In this document: in pieces, positions 57,641-64,000 of the stretch | Position numbering within the stretch: position 1 is the first letter of the stretch | How the letters are laid out: every line of letters starts with the position of its first letter | DNA from: Lycorma delicatula | Taxonomy: Eukaryota; Arthropoda; Insecta; Hemiptera; Fulgoridae | NCBI RefSeq assembly: GCF_047948215.1 | Contig: NC_134455.1 | Location: forward strand, 75,517,189 to 75,581,188 | Reading direction: 5' to 3' | DNA length: 64,000 nucleotides | Program-made: the position numbers and the translations under genes | Notes under the pieces: generated by a model | The model's database searches: none | The model's input: the letters and a program-made list of their open reading frames with translations, nothing else | Told to the model about the DNA's origin: nothing

Positions 57641-59257
57641 ATGTCGTGTCCGGACACATCACAAGAGTGGATTATGGAGGAGGAATTACCACCAGCGCGG
57701 AGCAGAAAGACGGTTAGGTCTCCGGTGGGCGCTCGAGGGACCTGCTCCATGGAGCATGAAGAGACGGGAGCACGCCCGGCTAAAAGAAGACTGGAGGCTA
57801 CTAGTAGCAGTGAAGAAGATGCATCTGAAGGAACAGATCTAGACAGTCTGCTAGATGAGGTAAATACTCTAGTAGCATTGGTACGACGCAATGTAAACAC
57901 CAAAAAAGAAATTAAGGACAGCGTATACAGAATCAGAGACAAGGCGGAGGATTTGGCGGCAGTGGTGCAGGCACTCTATGAGAACTCGCACCCAAAACTA
58001 ACAGCGACAATCGGAACCCAAACGGTCGAAGAAGAAGACTTTGACGTCAGGGTAGTCCTCCGTGAGGGTTCCGTGGAAGATTTGAAGAATGTGGTGGACA
58101 GGAAGTGGGAAAAGGATATGTTCACAATGGTGGAAGGCAAGGCCGGCCCTCCGGCAGAGGTAGAGGCAACACCAAAGGTCTATATTGTGAATGCAGATGG
58201 CGATATGCAGGGACGATATGCCCAACACGTCGGCTCCCAGGCTCCAGGAGCGTTCGCCAGGCTTCGAAAGGGGAAGCTGAGGGCTGGTCTCCTAATGAAA
58301 GAGGTGTCGTCGATGGACATCGTTGGTGAAGACGAGGAGGTGCAAGGTGACGCACCTACCTACGTGCCTTTAATCTCCGGCGAAGGACGGATGGCGGTGG
58401 ACGGCCTGATCAAGGGGATGAACAGGCTGACGAAGGCGGAAACCCAGCCGGTGGTTTTGGTGTCGACTAATGATCACATGGGGACCTTGGTTAAAAAAGT
58501 GGCGGAGTTCTGGTCCGTCAGGAGAGGCATCAAAACGTCGCTTCACTTGTTCGGGAGGGGAGCAGCGAGGACGGACGGCCCCCCGCAGGGTCCGAAGGCG
58601 GTTACGGTGGTCATGCGGCAAGAAGGGACTACATATGCAGATCTCCTGCAAACGGTGAAGTCATCGGTGGGAAGGGAGTTCGCCCCGAGCATTCTCTCAG
58701 TCAGGCAAGGCCGAGGTCAGGAGATCAGGGTACGTGTCAAGGAGGCAGATAAGGTAGTACCCATGCTGACACAAAAGGTAGCAGCGGCGGCACCTCTCGT
58801 GAAGGTGATGGAGAGGAACGCGGCCACCAGACCGGTGGCAATTACTGTCAAAGACCTGGATGCCGCTGCGTGTGGAGAAGAAATCCTATATGCAATCCAG
58901 CAGGTCCTAGGGACGGATTCGACGGCTAGGGTCTCGTCGATCAGGACGGCGTTTGGGAACTCCCGCATTGCGACTGTGATCCTGCCGCACGTCAAGGCTA
59001 AAAAGGTGGTTGCTACAGGACGGCTACTGGTGGGCTGGCAGTCCTGCCGAGTTGATCTACGTAGACAGGACGCTCACTGCTACAAATGTTGGGCGAGCGG
59101 TCATGTGGCCGCCAACTGTACGGGTACCGATCGCACCCAGAACTGTTTTAACTGTGGCGCCATCGGGCACAAGCGATTTGAATGCACAGCGCCGGCGAAG
59201 TGCCTCGACTGTGGAAAGGCTGGACACAGGACGGGGAGTGGTGTATGCGCTAAGTGA
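57641..59257 (+). CDS. R1-clade ORF1: gag-like RNA-binding protein with three CCHC knuckles
   Basis: A 538-residue protein from ATG 57641 (a second ATG lies 11 codons on). Residues ~1-70 are charged and S/E-rich, and ~70-110 is a likely coiled coil (VNTLVALVRRNVNTKKEIKD). The R1 gag core lies at about 320-475 (TYADLLQTVKSSVG, SILSVRQGRGQEIRVRV, ILPHVKAKKVVATGRLLVGW). Three zinc knuckles start at C480 (CYKCWASGHVAANC), C502 (CFNCGAIGHKRFEC) and C521 (CLDCGKAGHRTGSGVC). Known role of the family: binds element RNA and forms the ribonucleoprotein that carries it to the nucleus. Its stop TGA overlaps the ORF2 start by one base. The frame is undamaged, so it could still be made. Confidence 0.93.
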   Translation: MSCPDTSQEWIMEEELPPARSRKTVRSPVGARGTCSMEHEETGARPAKRRLEATSSSEEDASEGTDLDSLLDEVNTLVALVRRNVNTKKEIKDSVYRIRDKAEDLAAVVQALYENSHPKLTATIGTQTVEEEDFDVRVVLREGSVEDLKNVVDRKWEKDMFTMVEGKAGPPAEVEATPKVYIVNADGDMQGRYAQHVGSQAPGAFARLRKGKLRAGLLMKEVSSMDIVGEDEEVQGDAPTYVPLISGEGRMAVDGLIKGMNRLTKAETQPVVLVSTNDHMGTLVKKVAEFWSVRRGIKTSLHLFGRGAARTDGPPQGPKAVTVVMRQEGTTYADLLQTVKSSVGREFAPSILSVRQGRGQEIRVRVKEADKVVPMLTQKVAAAAPLVKVMERNAATRPVAITVKDLDAAACGEEILYAIQQVLGTDSTARVSSIRTAFGNSRIATVILPHVKAKKVVATGRLLVGWQSCRVDLRRQDAHCYKCWASGHVAANCTGTDRTQNCFNCGAIGHKRFECTAPAKCLDCGKAGHRTGSGVCAK

Positions 59258-59259
59258 TG
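59255..59259 (+). promoter_or_regulatory. TGATG stop-start overlap between ORF1 and ORF2
   Basis: ORF1 ends TGA (59255-59257) and ORF2 starts ATG (59257-59259), sharing the A. In the R1-clade element SART1, ORF2 is translated by termination-reinitiation at an overlapping stop-start, so the same mechanism is likely here. No ribosome re-entry motif upstream was identified. Confidence 0.85.
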
Positions 59260-62160
59260 CGGTGCATACAACTCAACGCCAACAGGAGCGCGGCGGTGCA
59301 GGACCTCCTATGGCAAACCTCACTGGCTCAGGGTATAGACTTCGCCTTTGTCGCGGAACCGAATGCAAAAACAACGGCGTCGGAGAAGTGGCTGACGGAC
59401 AGGGATGGAGACGCGGCAATCGGCGTTGTGTCGGGTAGGTATGCACTAGGAATCTCGGTAGGCTCGGGATGGGTGGCCGTAGAACTTACAGACCGGCTTC
59501 TCATCTCAGCCTACATCTCTCCGAATAGCGGCATGGACAGGTTTCATGACGTGCTCGGAGAGCTGGAGCGGCTGGTACGGAACTCCAGGAAACCCGTAGT
59601 GGCAGCAGGGGACTTCAACGCCGAGTGCGCTGAGCTGGGAGGAACAAGATCGACAGTCAGGGGGTATGCATTAGCTGCGCTCCTAGCGTCGCTGGATTTG
59701 GTGGTCCTGAACGAACCGGCGGTCCGAACCTTCGTGGGCAGAGGAGAGGGGTCTGTGATAGATATCACGGTGGTGACAGCTGATACTGCTGACAGGGTGG
59801 AGAGTTGAGCCGTCAGTGAAGAGGAGTTCGGCAGTGACCACAGGGCGATCGTATTTGTGGTCACTGACGATAGGCCACGCCACCCGCCCCCCTTAAGGAA
59901 ATGGAAACTCACGGAGGGTCAACTTCTGCGGGCAGTCGATGACGCTATGATGGGAGAAGGTGTGACCAATCCTCTGACCCCTGAAGCGGTAACATCAGCG
60001 CTGATCAGAGAGTGCGAGAAGGCCTCGCGACTGCCTAGGAGAGCCACCGCGTCCTCCTACTGGTGGTCGGCTGACATCGCTTCCCTAAGAAGGGAGGCCA
60101 CGAGGAAGAGGCGGAATCTAACGAGGGCCAAGAGAAGGGCGACGACCGGCCCGGAGGAACTAGAAATCTTCGAGGCAGAATATCGGTCGGCCAAAAGATG
60201 CCTCAGGGAGGCGATCAGGTTGGCCAAGAAGGAGGAATGGAGGAAATTATTGGAACATATAGGCACGGACCCCTGGGGGAGAGCATATCAGATCATCATG
60301 AAGAGATTTGGTAGGCGCCTCCCCAGGCTATCGAGAGCACAGTCACTAAGGGCAGTCGCGACGCTTTTTACGATCAGGGAGGAGGATTGGGAGGACATGC
60401 CTGGGGGCCATGCGCCGAGATTCTCCGTGGAAGAGCTCCGATGGGCCGCGGGCAGAATTAACATCAAGAAGAGCCCGGGCCCGGATGGGATTCCTGCTGC
60501 ACTAGTGAAATGCCTGGTTGATAGACACCGAGGAGCCGTACTGGAACTGATGAACACCCTGTTGGAGAGGGGAGATTTCCCCTGCTGTTGGAAAGACGCC
60601 AGGCTGGTGCTGTTGCCAAAACCTAAGGCACAGCCTGGAGAGGTCACTACATATCGCCCCATATGTTTGCTCAATGTCTTGGGCAAACTATATGAGAGGC
60701 TGATTGCTGAGCGACTCCATGATGAACTGGAGGCGGCGGGGGGACTCTCTCCCAATCAGTACGGCTTTCGGAAAGGAAGGTCCACTCTGGACGCCATCAA
60801 GCACGTTTTGGAGTGGCGAAACAATAGGGCGGCTGGAACATGGAGAACAAGGAGGATCCCGTTGGTTGTCCTTCTTGACGTTCAGAACGCTTTCAACAGC
60901 CTCCCCTGGAGCGTTATCCTGGGGGAGCTGCGGAGGAAAGGGATAAGCGACGGTCTCCTGGCAATCGTTAACAACTACCTCCATGATCGGAAGGTCTATG
61001 TCGATACCGAGGAAGACAGGGAGCAGTTTGAGATGTGCGGGGGGGTACCTCAAGGATCGGTGCTGGGTCCCCTCCTATGGAACGTGGCGTACGACGGCCT
61101 CCTGAGACTGGCTTTGCCAGGGGACTCACAGGTGGTCGCGTACGCTGACGATGCTGCCCTGCTGGTTGCCGGGGACACTGAACGTCAGGTGGAAGAGACG
61201 GCCAATGAGGCAGTTGGCAGGATCAGCGCATGGCTCGCAGACAGACGACTTTGGCTTGCCCCGCAGAAGACGGATGTGGTGGCCCTAGTCGGGAGGAGGC
61301 GAATTAGGAGGTTGAAGGTCCAGGTCGATGGCCACGAAGTGGTAGATTCCAGGAGCGCCAAATACCTGGGGGTGTGGCTGGATCGATCTGGGCGCTTCAC
61401 CCTCCACGTTCAGAAGGTGGCCGAAAAGGCTGGGAAGGTGCTGGTTGACCTGGACAAGATTCTTTCAAGGCGAGAGGGGCCGCGGGCGAGCAAGCGGAGG
61501 GTACTCCTCTCGGTCGCCCAGTCAATAATGCTGTACGCGGTACCGGTATGGCGCAAGGCGCTGCAGGTCAACAGGAACGTTCGACGACTTGCTTCGCTGC
61601 AGCGCCGCGCAAACCTGAAGATAACATCTGCCTACCGGACTGTGTCGGAAAAGGCGGCGGAGGTGATAGCGGGTGTCCCCCCAATTCACCTGCGAGCGGA
61701 GGAACTCACGCAGGTGTATGAAGGAACACCTAAGGCGGAGGCGAGAAGGACTACACTGCAGAGATGGCAGGCTGAGTGGGATGCGTCACAGACAGGCAGC
61801 TGGACGAGGGTCCTAATACCCAACTTAACGACATGGGTCCGGAGGGGTTTTGGGGAGGTGGACTACTATCTTACTCAACTCCTCTCCGGTCACGGAGAGT
61901 TCGGGACGTATTTCGCTCGGTTTAGAATTCGCGATTCGCCGACCTGTCTCTACTGCGCAGAGGAGGACTCACCAGAGCACACTTTTTTCCAATGCCATCG
62001 GTGGATAGGGGTCAGACGGTTGGCAGGGGTTGGTCATCTGACCCCGACGACTCTGGTGAGCTACATGCTACGGGGGCGTAGCCAGTGGGACAGGGTTAGT
62101 GCCTGCGTGAGGAGAATCCTCCAGACTAAGGAAAGGGAGGCTCGGGACTGGGGGGAATAA
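59257..62160 (+). pseudogene. R1-clade ORF2: APE endonuclease, reverse transcriptase and CCHC, one in-frame TGA
   Basis: 968 codons from ATG 59257, in one frame, broken only by TGA at codon 184 (59806-59808). APE endonuclease: N7/N9 in IQLNANRS, E34 in AEPN, GDFNAE at 118-123, GSVIDITVV, and SDH at 193-195 after the stop. RT: GPDGIPAALVKCL, TYRPICLLNVLGKLYERLI, YGFRKGRSTLDAIKHVL, VVLLDVQNAFNSLPW, GVPQGSVLGPLLWNVAYDGL, YADD at 629-632. The C-terminal knuckle is C897-x2-C900-x7-H908-x4-C913, then HRW. Length is near the family norm of about 1000. It nicks target DNA and reverse-transcribes the RNA from the nick. TGA replaces an expected Trp (consensus W-V before SDH) and separates most of the endonuclease from its SDH motif. 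Unless UGA is read through, this copy lacks functional ORF2. Confidence 0.93.
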
Positions 62161-62780
62161 CACCGATGCCGGGTCAACCAGGACGAGATGTATTTACATA
62201 TGTGTTTATTTGTTTTTTTATATGTTTACTGTGTACGAGCGCACATGGTGATTAGGACGACATAATGTCTATTTGTAATTGTTTAGTGGTGCGGTGTTTT
62301 AAAACAAAAGAAAAAAAAAAAAAAACGGGAAGCTGGCTAAAAAGATGATGTAGCCAGAGGGGTCGAAGCGCGGAACCGTGTAGGGCCAGGGAGGCAGCTG
62401 TCTTGCAGAGGTTACTCTGGCCTGGACACCCGCAAGAGTGGACAGGTCGGGGTACACTGATGATGCATGAAAGACCCTCGAGGTATGAGGGGTGGGCGCG
62501 CAAGGATCGGGGGTGGTATGCGTTCCGGCATACTTGGACCCCGACTAGAGGTAGGGCCAGGAAGGGTAGCTCTTCTGGGGAGGGGCGTTGCGGCATCCAG
62601 AAGCGGAGGTCGCAACGTTTCGGTGAGCCAGTAGAGACCCCGATGGGTGATTGTCCAGTGGGAAGGACACTGCTGATGGGGGATGGTTAGTCATCGCCGC
62701 GTCACATTAGGCCAACCGAAGCAACGTCTTTCAGGGGGTTACCGGTTGCCCTAGTGTGGTTAAAAAAGGATGAAAAAAAA
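62161..62780 (+). other. LINE 3'UTR and A-rich tail
   Basis: 620 bases after the ORF2 stop. A T-rich segment and a run of about 15 A near 62312 are followed by a GC-rich part (GATGTAGCCAGAGGGGTCGA, GGCAACGT-like words). It ends GGTTAAAAAAGGATG then eight A. Open frames here on both strands are chance frames in GC-rich DNA. The 3'UTR is what the element's own RT would recognise to start reverse transcription. Confidence 0.8.
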
Positions 62781-62795
62781 AGACCCATCTTATCT
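62781..62795. repeat. Target-site duplication (right) of full-length LINE
   Basis: Identical 15-mer to 56972-56986. The pre-insertion site would have read ...AGACCCATCTTATCT GATC.... Confidence 0.93.
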
Positions 62796-63215
62796 GATCT
62801 TACATATATAACTGTACCATGAAATGATGTAACACATGACATGAGAATAGTCATGATAAAATATAATAAGAAATAAAAATTATACATACACGTACGTATT
62901 TATCTGTATTATTAAATAGACTCTTCAAATAAACATGTGTCATTACTAATTGCATTTATATTTTGTTAGCAACAATAAGTGCACTCCTTTTATATCATCT
63001 CTCTTATCTTTGTAAAGAATCTGAGATGCAAGTTTACTAATCATACTGATTTCTCAAGAATTAATGATGGTCAAAATACAGCCAGTACCAGCAGTGAACA
63101 CAATGATGGTATGACTTTTACAGCTGAATATCTGCATTTCAGTAAAGTAGGCAGGATGATATGTTATGGTGTATTTTTTTTTTTTTTTTGCTTGAGATGA
63201 TATCGCTACATAAGC
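62796..63215. other. AT-rich spacer
   Basis: The open frame at 62979-63200 has no motif and ends in a poly-T run. Nothing else seen. Confidence 0.5.
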
Positions 63216-63340
63216 TTGAAGCTTTTATTATAAATTTTTGTAGTATATGAAAATTGACATGCCTGACCAGTATTCGACCCAGGACCTCTGGATGAAAGGC
63301 TAGTATGCTACCACTCTGGTATTTGAATCAATGAAGAAGG
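63216..63340 (-). repeat. tRNA-derived SINE-like unit (family 2, copy 2)
   Basis: Read on the minus strand: AGAGTGGTAGCATACTAGCC (A-box-like), TTTCATCCAGAGGTCC, then GGGTCGAATACTGGTC (B-box-like), followed by an AT-rich tail with TTTTCATATACTAC. The same order of words is present at 4.23-4.35 kb on the plus strand. The B box is slightly changed from GGTTCGAATCC. Confidence 0.55.
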
Positions 63341-64000
63341 CATTCATTCCACTTTATTCTTCATTTTTCTTTTTAGTTTGGTATGAGATCCTTGTTATTT
63401 TTAATAATAGCTATTCAACTGTTGGAATGAATTTGTCTTATGTCAGGTCACTTTAAATCTTATGATTAAGGGATTTAATATACATACAATAAAATGAGCC
63501 TTTGAAATAATTACTAAAATTACATCATCAAAATTTTTCTTATATACCATAATTTTTCAAACAAATGAATCTACAATAAAAGTATATTCTCTCATGTACA
63601 CATTTAGGTAGATTTCATTAAAAAATCTACCTATTTTAATGGTACCATGATTTGACTTCCGAAAAATTTTGACATGTCTTTGTATTTCACATCCCCCAGA
63701 TCCCAAAACCACCGTCAGCTCAAAAGTTTATATATACATTTATATATATATATATATATATTATATACATATATAGATTTCACTTACTTGTGGACACAAT
63801 AACTGCCATAATTTTGCACTAATCACTTTCAAATTCTTCCTTAAAAATAATTCGTCCCAAAATTTTGGTGAGTTTGTTAACGGCCAAAATCGGACCATGG
63901 GAGGTGGAAATGGGGTCCTTTTTTGAAAAAACAAAATATTGTTATAACTTTCTTATTAAATAAAATATCAAATTCATTTAAAATCCCTACTATTCTTTGG
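63341..64000. other. AT-rich spacer with (TA)n tract
   Basis: An AT repeat at 63740-63762 is followed by sequence beginning TAGATTTCACTTACTTGTGG, then ACGGCCAAAATCGGACCATG. No gene recognised. The element, if any, continues past the window end. Confidence 0.45.

Larger units (their letters stand above)
56987..62780 (+). mobile_element. Full-length R1-clade non-LTR retrotransposon
   Basis: A 5794-bp unit between perfect 15-bp target-site duplications, much GC-richer than its flanks. Layout: 5'UTR about 654 bp with a tandem repeat, ORF1 (gag), ORF2 (APE-RT-CCHC) overlapping ORF1 by one base, and 3'UTR about 620 bp ending GGATGAAAAAAAA. The three-knuckle gag, the APE endonuclease, the YADD RT, the C-terminal CCHC and the absence of RNase H fit the R1 clade. 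The target here (AGACCCATCTTATCT in AT-rich DNA) is not 28S rDNA, so this member is not rDNA-specific, or it landed off-target. Identical duplications and near-intact ORFs indicate a young insertion. One TGA in ORF2 is the only break seen. Confidence 0.93.

Noticed and set aside
57598..62690. Minus-strand and alternate-frame ORFs in the full-length LINE
   Set aside because: They are shadows of ORF1 and ORF2. The 3'UTR frames are chance frames in GC-rich DNA.
1..64000. Bacterial or viral origin, operons or CRISPR arrays
   Set aside because: No dense coding, no ribosome-binding sites, no regularly spaced direct repeats. All protein signals are eukaryotic transposons or mitochondrial.

Overview
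The window looks like repeat-rich, intron-free nuclear DNA from an arthropod, most likely an insect and possibly a hemipteran. The order is inferred only from the general look of the repeats. The background is strongly AT-rich with long A/T runs and several (TA)n microsatellites. I see no bacterial operon, rRNA gene, true tRNA gene or CRISPR array, and no confidently identified host gene. One weak candidate host exon lies at about 42.2 kb. Nearly everything recognisable is a transposable element at some stage of decay.

Layout. 2.3-3.4 kb: a Helitron helicase scrap and a foldback element with long nested inverted repeats. 4.2 kb: a tRNA-derived SINE-like unit. 5.8-11.2 kb: relics of a mariner, a Jockey/CR1-like reverse transcriptase, a LINE C-terminus and an IS630/Tc1-like transposase. 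12-17 kb: two mariner relics, a Helitron N-terminal relic and an interspersed repeat present in both orientations. 18.3-19.7 kb: a 5'-truncated R1-clade LINE end joined to another LINE tail. 21.2-23.5 kb: an unclassified multi-copy-type protein relic and a nearly full-span mariner relic. 27-32.6 kb: a 26-bp perfect hairpin, an IS630-like transposase, a LINE relic and a pogo/Tigger relic. 36.4-38 kb: an R1-clade gag relic that has lost ORF2. 39.5-43.3 kb: palindromes, a hairpin MITE and a tRNA-derived SINE. 45.1-47.2 kb: a hAT relic that runs directly into a nuclear copy of mitochondrial ND1. 50-52.5 kb: LINE relics and a second copy of the SINE.

The richest part is 52.8-62.8 kb. A 5'-truncated R1-clade LINE (53264-55787, minus) sits between perfect 15-bp target-site duplications inside an older related copy. 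It is followed by an apparently full-length, GC-rich R1-clade LINE (56987-62780, plus) between its own perfect 15-bp target-site duplications. The full-length element has a 5'UTR with a ~92-bp tandem repeat, ORF1 (gag with three CCHC knuckles), ORF2 (APE endonuclease, RT and CCHC) and a 3'UTR with a short A-rich tail. ORF1 and ORF2 overlap as TGATG, the arrangement used for stop-start translational coupling in the R1-clade element SART1. In both reverse transcriptases the only defect I found is a TGA at a position where tryptophan is expected.

How the parts work together: ORF1 would coat the RNA and ORF2 would nick the target and prime reverse transcription. That machinery is also what would have produced the 5'-truncated copies at 18-19 kb, 53-56 kb and, with an internal loss, 36-38 kb. 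The DNA transposon relics are too damaged to be active.
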